Source: JBPCNH01 sp051001455
GTDB taxonomy: Bacteria; Actinomycetota; CADDZG01; WHSQ01
NCBI GenBank assembly: GCA_051001455.1
Contig: JBPCNH010000030.1
Coordinates: 124,001-188,000, forward strand
Direction of reading: 5' to 3'
Length of the DNA: 64,000 nucleotides
Part shown: piece after piece, positions 1 to 8,380 of the stretch
Numbering within the stretch: the first letter of the stretch is position 1
Layout: each line of letters opens with the position of its first letter
Translations under genes and position numbers: made by a program
The notes under the pieces: model-generated
Databases searched by the model: none
Told to the model about the DNA's origin: nothing
What the model saw: only the letters and a program-made list of their open reading frames with translations

Positions 1-566
1 GCCAGTCGGAGACTCTTCGAGCCGGAGATCACCTCGATGCCCTTCACGAAGATCAGGACCGACCAGGTCGCCAGGGCGAGACTCAGCGCGATCGACAGAG
101 CGGCCCATGCTGAGGCCACCGGATCGCCGGGACGAGCGCTGGTGAAGGAGCTCGACCCCACCACCAGCAGATCGAGGGGCAACAAGAGGACGAGCGCGAA
201 CACCTGCGGGAAAGCGGAGGCGCCCCAAACGAGCCGGGCTTCCCGGGCCTTCACCCCCGAGTCGAGCGACTTGGTCCAGCGAGCCGCCACCGCTCCCCAT
301 AGGAACTGAGCGGCCAGACCGAGGAGGGCACCAACGATCCCGGCGCCGACCAGGAAACCCCACCGATAGGTCGCTGCCGAATCGGTGCGGAGGCCCATAA
401 GAACCGAGAGCTTGAGCCACAGCAACAGCGCGGCGGCACCCCCGAGGGCGCCGAGGACATAAGGCGAGTAACCCTCCGGAGGCGAATCTCCCACCCTCTC
501 CTTGCGATCGGCGGAGCGCAGAGCGGCATGGACTCCTGCACTCGGGGCGATCAACACCGAACGCAA
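1..566 (-). CDS. Yip1-like integral membrane protein, C-terminus cut by window edge
   Basis: The reading frame runs open to the window edge, so only the first 188 residues or so are seen. Four to five hydrophobic segments are separated by short basic loops, beginning around YVLGALGGAAALLLWL and including FALVLLLPLDLLVVG. Spacing and composition resemble the five-helix Yip1 family, whose bacterial members have no settled role. The start is taken as a TTG five bases after AGGAG; an in-frame GTG three codons later is the alternative. It lies 41 bases downstream of purC on the same strand and may be the last gene of the purine operon. Family assignment is inference from topology. Confidence 0.55.
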   Translation of the reverse strand, partial: MRSVLIAPSAGVHAALRSADRKERVGDSPPEGYSPYVLGALGGAAALLLWLKLSVLMGLRTDSAATYRWGFLVGAGIVGALLGLAAQFLWGAVAARWTKSLDSGVKAREARLVWGASAFPQVFALVLLLPLDLLVVGSSSFTSARPGDPVASAWAALSIALSLALATWSVLIFVKGIEVISGSKSLRL

Positions 567-607
567 AGTGGCTCCTAGGTGGGCCGAAGAGCGCGCTGCT
601 TCGCTGC

Positions 608-1492
608 TCACGACCGACACAGCTCCAACCATCGCTCGAACGGGCCGCCGGTGAGGCGTTCGAAGGCCTCCACGTACTTGGAGCGCGTATTGGCCACAAC
701 CTCGTCCGGGAGGGCCGGAGCGGGAGGCGAGTGGTCCCACCCGGTGGAGTCGAGCCAGTCCCGGAGATACTGCTTGTCGAACGACCGCTGGGCCCCGCCC
801 GGCGCGTATCCATCTCGTGGCCAGAAACGACTGGAGTCTGGCGTCATCGCCTCGTCTATCAGGGTGATCTCACCGTCCACCGTGCCGAACTCGAATTTCG
901 TATCGGCCAGGACGACCTCTCTCTCCTCCGCAGCAGCGAAACCCCTGCGATAGAGCTCCAGGGCGTAGGCCTTAGCCGCCTCGTACTGGTCACTCCCGAC
1001 TGTGTCGGCCGCCACAGACTCCGTGATGTTCTCGTCGTGGCCGGAGGTTGCTTTCGTGGCCGGAGTGAGAAGAGGCTCGGGTAAGCGGTCCGACTCGACC
1101 AACCCTTCCGGCAACCGGTGACCACAGACCGTCCCGCTCTCCTTGTATTCACGCCACCCGGAGCCGGACAGATAACCGCGGACAACGAACTCGACGGGGA
1201 GGGGTTCGGCGCGCCGGCACAACATCGCCCGGCCGGCCAGATCGTCCATGCCCACATCCGGAAGGTCTGCGGCTCGCACCGAGACCATGTGGTTAGGGCA
1301 GACGTCCGCCAGCGTCGTGAACCAGTGATGAGAAAGACCGGTCAGCACCTTGCCCTTGTCGGGGATCGGGCGGTCCATGACCACGTCGTAGGCGCTGATG
1401 CGGTCGGAGGTAACGAGCACCAAGTGATCGGGCCCGGCAGCAAAGATCTCACGGACCTTGCCGGACCCCACATGCCCCACGTCACTCAACAA
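608..1492 (-). CDS. purC: Phosphoribosylaminoimidazole-succinocarboxamide synthase
   Basis: Purine biosynthesis enzyme that joins aspartate to CAIR with ATP to form SAICAR in the cytoplasm. The 294-residue product has the usual length. Visible family motifs are GKVREIF near residue 11, the RGYLSGSGW segment near 105, LADTKFEFG near 195 and the LIDEAMTPDSSRFWP segment near 211. The start is TTG, placed immediately after the TAA stop of purB with no intervening base, so translation is probably coupled; a second TTG follows directly. It is the last clearly metabolic gene of the purA-D-E-K-B-C operon. Confidence 0.96.
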   Translation of the reverse strand: MLSDVGHVGSGKVREIFAAGPDHLVLVTSDRISAYDVVMDRPIPDKGKVLTGLSHHWFTTLADVCPNHMVSVRAADLPDVGMDDLAGRAMLCRRAEPLPVEFVVRGYLSGSGWREYKESGTVCGHRLPEGLVESDRLPEPLLTPATKATSGHDENITESVAADTVGSDQYEAAKAYALELYRRGFAAAEEREVVLADTKFEFGTVDGEITLIDEAMTPDSSRFWPRDGYAPGGAQRSFDKQYLRDWLDSTGWDHSPPAPALPDEVVANTRSKYVEAFERLTGGPFERWLELCRS

Positions 1493-2791
1493 TTAGAGGT
1501 GCTCCAACCGCTCGAAAACCGTGTCTGCATGTCGAAGATAGCGCGCCGCATCGAAACAACCTTCGATTTCCTCGATATCAAGGTGCTGCGTCACATCCCG
1601 GTCCGACTTCAGCAGCTCGAGCAGTGGACGTCCCTCGTCCCACGCCACCATGGCGTTCCGCTGTACCAGCTCATAGGCCTCTTCTCTCTGCAAGGTTCCC
1701 TTGGCGAGCAGGGCAGTCAGGACCGACTGCGAGTTCGTCAAGCCCCACGACGCCTCGAGGTTCGCAAGCATGCGCGTGTCGTCCACGAGCAGGCCTTCTA
1801 TGACCCACCGCATCTTCTCGATCATGTAATCCAGCAAGGTGCAGGCATCCCCGAGAGTGATGCGCTCAACCGAAGAGTGCGAGATATCGCGCTCGTGCCA
1901 TAGGGCGATGTTCTCGAAGCCGGTCTGCGCGTATCCACGCAGCAATCTAGCCAGCCCCGTGATGCGCTCGCACACGATCGGATTGCGCTTATGAGGCATG
2001 GCCGAGGACCCTTTCTGACCCGGTGCGAACGGCTCTTGCACCTCGCGCACCTCGGTCCTCTGCAGGTGACGGATCTCGGTGGCGAACCGCTCGAGCGTCG
2101 CTCCGGTGATGGCGATGGCGGCGAGAAGCTCGGCGTGACGATCCCGGGCCGTGACCTGCGTGGCGGCCGGCTCGATATCTAGTCCGAGCCGCTCACAGAC
2201 GTACGCCTCGACCTCGGGGGACAACTGCGAGTAAGAGCCGACCGCGCCGGAGAGCTTCCCGACCGCCACCCGGTCCCGAGCCGTGCGCAGCCGATCGCGG
2301 TCGCGCGCCAACTCGAACACCCAGCCTGCCAACTTCAGGCCGAACGTGGTGGGCTCTGCATGAACACCGTGGGTGCGGCCGGCCATCAACGTGTCCCGGT
2401 GCTCTAGAGCTTTGCGCCGCACGGTCTCGGTCAGGCGCCCGACGCCTTCCACCAACAGGTCTCCGGCGTCGCGCAGCGCCACCGCCGTCGCGGTGTCGAG
2501 CACGTCCGAGGAGGTCATCCCGTAGTGGATGTGGCGTCCGGCCTGACCTACGTTCTCACGCACGTTCTCGACGAACGCGACGACATCGTGATGACGGACC
2601 GCCTCGATCTCTTCGATCCGAGCGACATCGAAAGCGGCCTTTTCCTTGATGGCGGTCAGATCCTCGACCGGGACCTCCCCCAGCCTGACCCGTGCTTCCA
2701 CGGCCAGGAGCTCGACCTCCAGCCAGCGGGAGAATTTGGCGCGCTCGGAAAAGATGGCGGTCATCTCTTCGCGGGAGTAACGGGGGATCAT
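1493..2791 (-). CDS. purB: Adenylosuccinate lyase
   Basis: Catalyses two eliminations of fumarate in purine synthesis: SAICAR to AICAR, and adenylosuccinate to AMP. The 432-residue protein shows the fumarase/aspartase superfamily signature SSAMPHKRNP at residues 262-271 with its catalytic serine, plus TSSDVLDTA near 93 and GRTHGVHAEP near 138 holding the general acid/base histidines. The ATG is preceded by AGGA at suitable spacing. It starts 43 bases after purK and abuts purC, so it belongs to the same operon. Confidence 0.97.
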   Translation of the reverse strand: MIPRYSREEMTAIFSERAKFSRWLEVELLAVEARVRLGEVPVEDLTAIKEKAAFDVARIEEIEAVRHHDVVAFVENVRENVGQAGRHIHYGMTSSDVLDTATAVALRDAGDLLVEGVGRLTETVRRKALEHRDTLMAGRTHGVHAEPTTFGLKLAGWVFELARDRDRLRTARDRVAVGKLSGAVGSYSQLSPEVEAYVCERLGLDIEPAATQVTARDRHAELLAAIAITGATLERFATEIRHLQRTEVREVQEPFAPGQKGSSAMPHKRNPIVCERITGLARLLRGYAQTGFENIALWHERDISHSSVERITLGDACTLLDYMIEKMRWVIEGLLVDDTRMLANLEASWGLTNSQSVLTALLAKGTLQREEAYELVQRNAMVAWDEGRPLLELLKSDRDVTQHLDIEEIEGCFDAARYLRHADTVFERLEHL

Positions 2792-2834
2792 GAGCCCATC
2801 CTACCGGCGGTCCGGTCTGGTTCTCGGGGCGGGA

Positions 2835-3929
2835 TCAGCCTTGCCAGGTGCCCGGCAGGCCGGCCAGAGCGTGGACCGTCCGCGTGAGAGAGGCGTCATC
2901 TTCTGCACAGACGGTGACGTGACCTACCTTGCGTCCCGGACGAGCCGATTTCCCGTAAAGATGAAGATGCGCACCGGGCACCCCAAGGACGTCCTCCGGA
3001 TCCGGTATCTCACCGATCAGATTGAGCATGAACGGGCTGCCTGTCGTGGCGGTGGAACCCAATGGCAGCCCCGTGATGGCTCGGAGATGGTTCTCGAACT
3101 GGCTGGTGACGGAACCCTCGATCGTCCAATGTCCTGAATTGTGCACCCGCGGCGCCATCTCGTTGCCCAGCAACTCTCCGGCCACCTCGAACATCTCTAT
3201 GGTCAACACGCCCGCGTAACCAAGCGCGTCCAGGAGCGACGAGGCGAGCTGCTCGGCGACCTCCTGGAGCGCATCTGCCGCCGGTGCCGGACGCGCCGTT
3301 CGAAGGATCCCCTCATGGTGGGTGTTTTCGACCAACGGGTAGAAGGCTTGCTCTCCGGTCGTCGAGCGCACCGCGATCAAGGACAACTCACGATCGAAAT
3401 CCACGAACGACTCTGCTATCAGGGGAACGGCGCCCAATGCTCCACACGTACCGGCGATGTCACCCTCACTACTGATGACTCTCTGGCCCTTGCCGTCATA
3501 ACCCTCGCGCCGCGTTTTCACGACTAATGGAGATCCGAGATCCGCTGCGGCAGCTCGGATGTCGTCATCGGAATCGACCGAGCGGTAGGAAGGTACCGTC
3601 AGTCCGGCCGACTCGAAAGCTTGTTTCTCGGCCATGCGGTCCTGCGCAACCCCCAGCGCACGAGGAGGCGGCCACACGGGAACCCGTTCGGTGAGGTAGC
3701 GGGCAGACGTCGCCGGAACGTTCTCGAACTCGTAGGTGACCACGTCACACTCGTCGCGCAACTGATCGAGTGCGTGTTCTTCGTCGTATCCCGCGACGAG
3801 CAGCTCGCCCACGGCGCCGGCGCCCGCTTCAGGCGAGGGATCGAGGAACGTGAACCGGAAGCCGAGCGGTATGCCGGCGAGACCCAGCATGCGGCCGAGC
3901 TGCCCGCCGCCGACGACCCCGATGTGCAT
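2835..3929 (-). CDS. purK: N5-carboxyaminoimidazole ribonucleotide synthase
   Basis: ATP-grasp enzyme that carboxylates AIR to N5-CAIR with ATP and bicarbonate; PurE then isomerises the product. The N-terminus MHIGVVGGGQLGRM is the typical Rossmann-like start, and the metal-binding GNEMAPRVHNSGHWTIEG segment lies near the last third. I chose the ATG at this family-typical N-terminus; a GTG ten codons upstream overlaps the purE stop (TAGTG) and would add MPDLVPEEAP. It is paired with purE directly upstream, as in most bacteria using the two-step route. Confidence 0.95.
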   Translation of the reverse strand: MHIGVVGGGQLGRMLGLAGIPLGFRFTFLDPSPEAGAGAVGELLVAGYDEEHALDQLRDECDVVTYEFENVPATSARYLTERVPVWPPPRALGVAQDRMAEKQAFESAGLTVPSYRSVDSDDDIRAAAADLGSPLVVKTRREGYDGKGQRVISSEGDIAGTCGALGAVPLIAESFVDFDRELSLIAVRSTTGEQAFYPLVENTHHEGILRTARPAPAADALQEVAEQLASSLLDALGYAGVLTIEMFEVAGELLGNEMAPRVHNSGHWTIEGSVTSQFENHLRAITGLPLGSTATTGSPFMLNLIGEIPDPEDVLGVPGAHLHLYGKSARPGRKVGHVTVCAEDDASLTRTVHALAGLPGTWQG

Positions 3930-3958
3930 CGGCGCTTCTTCGGGCACTAGGTCGGGCA

Positions 3959-4447
3959 CTAGATGGAGGGGTCGGGGTGCTCGAGGACCGCTGCCGTTTG
4001 CTCGGCGTTGAACTTAGCAACTACGTCTCTCACGGCTTCGTCGGTGACTCCCAGGATGCGGGCCGCGAGGAGCGCGGCATTGGTCGCTCCGGCCTTTCCG
4101 ATCGAGAGGGTTCCCACCGGCACGCCCCCGGGCATCTGCACGATCGACAACAAGGAATCCATCCCCTTCAGCGCCTTCGACTCGACCGGAACACCGAGAA
4201 CGGGAAGGGTCGTCTTCGAGGCAGTCATGCCGGGAAGATGTGCCGCGCCGCCGGCCCCTGCGATGATCACTTGGATACCGCGCCCTGCCGCCTGCTCGGC
4301 GTAGTCGAACAAGAGATCGGGCGTCCGGTGAGCGGACACCACCCGGGTTTCGTAGGTAACGCCCAAACGATCAAGCATCGCCGCGGCGTGCTTCATCGTG
4401 TCCCAATCGGACTTCGAACCCATGATGATGCCGACGCGTTCCGTCAC
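3959..4447 (-). CDS. purE: N5-carboxyaminoimidazole ribonucleotide mutase, class I
   Basis: Converts N5-CAIR to CAIR, acting right after PurK. The 162-residue protein has the class I motifs GSKSDWDTM, SAHRTPD and GAGGAAHLPGM that form the active site of the octamer. The GTG start overlaps the TGA of purD as GTGA. The same frame stays open upstream inside purD, but that extension is antisense-like, arginine-rich shadow sequence and is not part of PurE. Overlap on both sides indicates tight translational coupling in the operon. Confidence 0.96.
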   Translation of the reverse strand: MTERVGIIMGSKSDWDTMKHAAAMLDRLGVTYETRVVSAHRTPDLLFDYAEQAAGRGIQVIIAGAGGAAHLPGMTASKTTLPVLGVPVESKALKGMDSLLSIVQMPGGVPVGTLSIGKAGATNAALLAARILGVTDEAVRDVVAKFNAEQTAAVLEHPDPSI

Positions 4448-5724
4448 GCCGAAACCTCGGCCTCGATGGCGCGCTCGCCGATGTCGCTGCGCGCATGCTT
4501 GCCTTCGAACGTGATCATCTCGGCCGCATCGTAAGCCGCCCGGCGCGCCGCGGCGAAGTCGCTCCCGAGAGCCGACACCGCGAGGACGCGGCCGCCGGAG
4601 GTCACCAGAGACCCGTCCTTGATGGCAGTTCCCGCGTGGAAGACCTGCACTCCAGGACGCGCGTCGGCATCCTCGACCCCGTCGATGACGAGACCCTGGT
4701 CGTGAGGCCCGGGATATCCGCCGGAAGCAAGTACCACCGACACGCAACGGTCGGCAGACCAGGCCAACTCGACACCGGCGAGAGAACCGGTGGCTGCAGC
4801 AAGACACACATCGGCCAGATTGCTCGTGAGACGCGGCAACAATGCCTGCGTCTCGGGATCACCGAAGCGGGCGTTGAACTCGATCACGCGCGGACCGGAC
4901 GGGGTAAGTGCGAGTCCGGCATAGAGCGCTCCGACGAAGGGCGCGCCCCGAGAGGCGGTCGTCCTGACCATCGGAACGATCACTTCGTCAACGATCCTCG
5001 CCGCGAGGTCCGGTGAGCAAGCCGGTACGGGACTATAAGAACCCATCCCGCCGGTGTTCGGACCCGCGTCGGCATCCAGAGCGCGCTTGTAGTCCTGGGC
5101 CGGTTCACATGGAGCGACGTCGGTCCCGTCGGTGAAGGCGATCAAGGAAGTCTCTTCACCTTCGAGGAACTCTTCGACGAGGACAGAGTCGCCGGCGGCG
5201 CCGAAAGAGCCGCGTTCCAACCTGTCTCGCAACGCTTCGATGGCCTCCGCCCGATCGGATGTAACGACGACGCCTTTACCTGCCGCCAAGCCGTCGGCCT
5301 TGATCACATACGGCGCGCCGAGCTCGTCCATGAAGCGCACTGCGTCGTCCACTTGCGAGAAAGAGGCGGCTCGAGCGGTAGGGATGCCCGCGGCGGCCAT
5401 CAGAGCCTTCGCATGTCTCTTCGATCCCTCGATCCGGGCGGCGGCGTTATCCGGTCCGAAGACCGGATACCCAGCCTGCCGCAGCGCATCCCCGATCCCT
5501 GCGACCAGTGGTGCCTCGGGACCCACGAGTACGAGATGCGGCTCGAAGCGCCGAGCCGCTTCGAGCACTGTCGGGATGTCTGAGGGATCCCCCGGGAGCA
5601 GATCACCCATTGTGCCGATCCCGGGATTACCCGGGATCCCAAGCAACTCGACAGATGGGTCACGGGTGAGAGACCACGCAAGAGCATGTTCCCTGCCGCC
5701 GGCGCCGAGTAGCAGAACCTTCAT
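4444..5724 (-). CDS. purD: Phosphoribosylamine-glycine ligase (GAR synthetase)
   Basis: ATP-grasp ligase that joins 5-phosphoribosylamine and glycine, the second step of purine synthesis. The 426-residue protein begins MKVLLLGAGGREHALAW, and carries NTGGMGSYSP and the metal-binding IEFNARFGDPETQ segment. The ATG overlaps the purA stop as TGATG. An open extension of 20 codons upstream lies within purA and lacks family similarity. It is encoded without purN or purM nearby, so the remaining early steps must lie elsewhere in the genome. Confidence 0.96.
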   Translation of the reverse strand: MKVLLLGAGGREHALAWSLTRDPSVELLGIPGNPGIGTMGDLLPGDPSDIPTVLEAARRFEPHLVLVGPEAPLVAGIGDALRQAGYPVFGPDNAAARIEGSKRHAKALMAAAGIPTARAASFSQVDDAVRFMDELGAPYVIKADGLAAGKGVVVTSDRAEAIEALRDRLERGSFGAAGDSVLVEEFLEGEETSLIAFTDGTDVAPCEPAQDYKRALDADAGPNTGGMGSYSPVPACSPDLAARIVDEVIVPMVRTTASRGAPFVGALYAGLALTPSGPRVIEFNARFGDPETQALLPRLTSNLADVCLAAATGSLAGVELAWSADRCVSVVLASGGYPGPHDQGLVIDGVEDADARPGVQVFHAGTAIKDGSLVTSGGRVLAVSALGSDFAAARRAAYDAAEMITFEGKHARSDIGERAIEAEVSA

Positions 5725-7010
5725 CAAACGCCTACCTCGGCCATGCGGACGGTCTCGTCCCGCTTCGGACCGACCGAAACCCACGACACCGACGTCTTGG
5801 TCAGCTCCTCGAGCCGCTCGAGATACGACCGCGCCGCCTTAGGCAGGTCCTCGACGACCCGAGCGGCAGTGATGTCTTCCTTCCAGCCGGGCAACTCCTC
5901 GAACACAGGCCGGCACTTGTTGAAGATCGTCTGGTTCGGAGGAAAATCTTCGTATCTCTCTGCCTCGTACTCGTACCCGACGCAGACCTTTATCGACTCG
6001 AACTCCGACAGAACATCAAGCTTCGTTACGACGAGTTCCGTCAGAGTGTTTAGTCGAGCCGCGTAACGTGCAGCCACAGCATCGAACCACCCGCAACGGC
6101 GCTTACGACCAGTCGTCGTTCCGTACTCGCGCCCTACCTCCACGAGGATCTCGCCATCGGCCGGATCGGCCTCCGAAGGGAAGGGGCCCGAACCCACGCG
6201 GGTGCAGTAGGCCTTCGTGATCCCGATGATGCGGGTGATATCGCGGGGACCGACGCCCGCACCCGCACATGCACCGCCGGCGATCGGATTCGATGACGTC
6301 ACATACGGATAGGTACCGTGGTCGAGATCCAGCATGGTTGCCTGCGCGCCCTCGAACAACACCCGTTGTCCATCATCCAGCGCGCGCTGCAGCAAGCCGT
6401 TGGTGTCCTGGATGTGGTTCTTGAGTCGCCGACCGTAAGCGAGATACCTATCGATGATCTCACCGGCCTCGAGCGGAAGCCGGCCGTACACACGAGTGAG
6501 CATCAGATTCTTCTCTTTGAGGGCGACTTCTAGCTTCTGCGAGAAGATCTTGGGGTCGAGAAGGTCCTGAGCACGCAACCCGATCCGGGTGGCCTTGTCG
6601 GCATACGTCGGACCGATCCCGCGCTTGGTCGTACCCAAACGGTTCTTACCGAGTCGACGTTCGGTCACAAGGTCGAGTTCGAGGTGGTACGGCATGATCA
6701 AGTGAGCGTTGCCCGAGATGAGGAGACGCGTGGTGTCGATACCCCGGTCTTGTAGAGAGTCCATCTCCTCGATAAGGACCTCGGGATTGATGACCACACC
6801 CGGGCCGATCACGGGTATGCAATGCGGATAGAGGATGCCCGTGGGGATGAGGTGGAGCGCGTACTTCTCGTCCTTCACGACGATCGTGTGGCCGGCGTTG
6901 TTTCCCCCTTGGTAGCGCACCACGATGTCGGTGTGCTCGGCCAACAGGTCCGTGACCTTGCCCTTCCCCTCGTCCCCCCACTGGATCCCGACGAGGGCTA
7001 TACCGGGCAT
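5724..7010 (-). CDS. purA: Adenylosuccinate synthetase
   Basis: GTP-dependent ligation of aspartate to IMP, the committed step towards AMP. The 428-residue product opens MPGIALVGIQWGDEGKGK, containing the P-loop-like GDEGKGK, followed by NNAGHT, GTTKRGIGPTYADK and EGAQATMLDLDHGTYP. All are diagnostic. The ATG is supported by this conserved N-terminus; the frame continues upstream through dodecin without family similarity. PurA and PurB in one operon let the organism complete the AMP branch. It is preceded by dodecin with a 20-base gap. Confidence 0.97.
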   Translation of the reverse strand: MPGIALVGIQWGDEGKGKVTDLLAEHTDIVVRYQGGNNAGHTIVVKDEKYALHLIPTGILYPHCIPVIGPGVVINPEVLIEEMDSLQDRGIDTTRLLISGNAHLIMPYHLELDLVTERRLGKNRLGTTKRGIGPTYADKATRIGLRAQDLLDPKIFSQKLEVALKEKNLMLTRVYGRLPLEAGEIIDRYLAYGRRLKNHIQDTNGLLQRALDDGQRVLFEGAQATMLDLDHGTYPYVTSSNPIAGGACAGAGVGPRDITRIIGITKAYCTRVGSGPFPSEADPADGEILVEVGREYGTTTGRKRRCGWFDAVAARYAARLNTLTELVVTKLDVLSEFESIKVCVGYEYEAERYEDFPPNQTIFNKCRPVFEELPGWKEDITAARVVEDLPKAARSYLERLEELTKTSVSWVSVGPKRDETVRMAEVGV

Positions 7011-7030
7011 ACGTCTCTCATCCCTCGCGC

Positions 7031-7234
7031 CTACCTTTCGATCCGGAACTTGATGCGGACGTGTGTCATGTACTCGGTTATCCGCCCCTCTGCCACCGTG
7101 CAGGATGACTCGAGGAGGTCCATCCCGTGGATGCCTCGGATCGTCCGGGACGCTTCCTGAAGAGCCTGTTCGGCGGCATCGCTCCACGACTCCGTGGAAA
7201 CGCCCACCAGATCGATCGTCTTGATCACTGCCAT
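7031..7234 (-). CDS. Dodecin family flavin-binding protein
   Basis: A 67-residue protein starting MAVIKTIDLVGVSTESW, the typical dodecin opening, followed by an amphipathic helix (DAAEQALQEASRT) and two beta strands ending in RIKFRIER. Dodecins form hollow dodecamers that store or buffer flavins. It begins after a strong AGGAGGAG site and is the promoter-proximal gene of the purine operon, 20 bases ahead of purA. The pairing with purine genes may reflect the GTP origin of flavins, but that is inference. Confidence 0.9.
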   Translation of the reverse strand: MAVIKTIDLVGVSTESWSDAAEQALQEASRTIRGIHGMDLLESSCTVAEGRITEYMTHVRIKFRIER

Positions 7235-7415
7235 AGCAGTCTCCTCCTACGAGCGGTCCCCAGCCTCCTATCCGACCCTACCGTCCAGTCGGGACTCGAC
7301 CCACGAAGAGGGGTACTGGCCCCGGGCTATCGGATCTGGTGGTGATCGTGCTGAGGCTCTTTATGATGGAGCGGCCGATAACCGCCGCTGCACGCAGGCG
7401 AAGGAGATGAAAACG
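7235..7415. promoter_or_regulatory. Divergent promoter region between dodecin-pur operon and zinc-finger membrane protein
   Basis: This 181-base gap separates two divergent transcription units. On the plus strand a TATGAT hexamer near 7362 is a plausible -10 element, without a convincing -35. On the minus strand GATAGGAG near 7267 precedes the dodecin ribosome site, also without a good -35. I do not see a riboswitch or a clear PurR-type operator. Confidence 0.35.
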
Positions 7416-8051
7416 ATGCCCGAGATCGACGCCGACCTCTTCCAGATCATCGTGATGGGACTGCTGGTGGTCCTCCTCATCGCGTTACTTCTGGTGCTCA
7501 ACAACCTCACCAAATTGGGCAAGAGCATCGACGAAGCCATGTCTGGCTCCGGTGCAGCCCGAGGTGGAGAGGCACGGACCCGCCAGGACACACCTGCCGG
7601 GGGCGGGAGCGGCTACACCGACGTCCCTCAGCAACAGAGCTACACCCCTCCCGCACAGAGCGCGTACGAACCGCCGGTGAAACAGACCCAACAGCCGGAG
7701 CCCCAGACGCATCAGCCCCAAACGGCGAGCCAGCCCGCTGCGGCTCAGCAGCAGTCCCAGGAGGAGCCGATGCCCGAGGAACAGCCGTTCGAGCGTCAGG
7801 GCCGCTGGTGGTTCAAGCGGGGCGACGAGCTTCTCGTGTATGACGAGCAGCAAGGGCAATGGCAGCCAGCTCCTGCAGGCTCTCTCGGGCACGGCGGGCC
7901 GGAAAGCATCGCAACCGAGTTCCAATCTTTGTCAGACAGCGCACCGGCGGCTGCGAGCTCCCCGGAGGCCGGATGGAAATGTTCCTCATGCGGCGCCGTG
8001 AACGGAGCCACCGCGACCACCTGCCGGATGTGTTTCGCCAGCCGTCCCTAG
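7416..8051 (+). CDS. Membrane-anchored Gln/Pro-rich protein with C-terminal RanBP2-type zinc finger
   Basis: A 211-residue protein of unknown role. Residues 8-28 form one transmembrane helix (IIVMGLLVVLLIALLLVLNN). A roughly 90-residue linker rich in Gln, Pro and Ala follows, then a tryptophan-rich GRWWFKRGDELLVYDEQQGQW patch resembling WW- or GYF-like repeats, and finally WKCSSCGAVNGATATTC with a closing CRMC. That spacing fits a RanBP2-type zinc ribbon, unusual for a bacterial membrane protein. The ATG sits nine bases after AAGGAG; an in-frame ATG three codons earlier is too close to that site. Its stop shares a CTAG with the convergent DUF4870 gene. Confidence 0.7.
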   Translation: MPEIDADLFQIIVMGLLVVLLIALLLVLNNLTKLGKSIDEAMSGSGAARGGEARTRQDTPAGGGSGYTDVPQQQSYTPPAQSAYEPPVKQTQQPEPQTHQPQTASQPAAAQQQSQEEPMPEEQPFERQGRWWFKRGDELLVYDEQQGQWQPAPAGSLGHGGPESIATEFQSLSDSAPAAASSPEAGWKCSSCGAVNGATATTCRMCFASRP

Positions 8052-8323
8052 TCGCGATAGCCGATCATCCGGCGCAGCCCGGGCAAAGCGGGGTCACGTC
8101 CCGCGGCCGCGCCCACCAACAAGATCAACCAGACCACCACACCCAGCACCGCCACGACCTGGGTCACGACAGGGGACGCTACCGACGCGCCGTAGAGCGT
8201 GACGGCCCAGAGCGTACCGAAAACGATCGCCTGCACCCCGTGGAAGCTCACGCGAGGATCGGAAGAAAATAAGAAGGCGATCAAGCCGCTCACAGGGAGC
8301 AACAGGTACGCAAGGGCGGCCAT
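8048..8323 (-). CDS. DUF4870-like small integral membrane protein
   Basis: A 91-residue protein with three hydrophobic segments. The pattern LAYLLLPVSGLIAFLF, then DPRVSFHGVQAI with the conserved His-x-x-Gln, then two further helices, matches DUF4870/Tic20-like small membrane proteins. The start is taken at MAALAYLL; an ATG sixteen codons upstream would add a polar leader, and neither has a clear ribosome site. The gene diverges from the YyaL-like gene by under 60 bases, and its TAG stop overlaps the convergent stop within CTAG. Function unknown. Confidence 0.65.
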   Translation of the reverse strand: MAALAYLLLPVSGLIAFLFSSDPRVSFHGVQAIVFGTLWAVTLYGASVASPVVTQVVAVLGVVVWLILLVGAAAGRDPALPGLRRMIGYRD

Positions 8324-8380
8324 AGCCGATGAGTTTAGAAGACCGGCTTCCGCGCTGCCGGAGCGGGGCATGATGGTTAC

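Noticed and set aside
4448..4807. N-terminal extension of purE into purD
   Set aside because: Arginine-rich shadow sequence; the GTG at the conserved N-terminus with GTGA overlap is the normal start.
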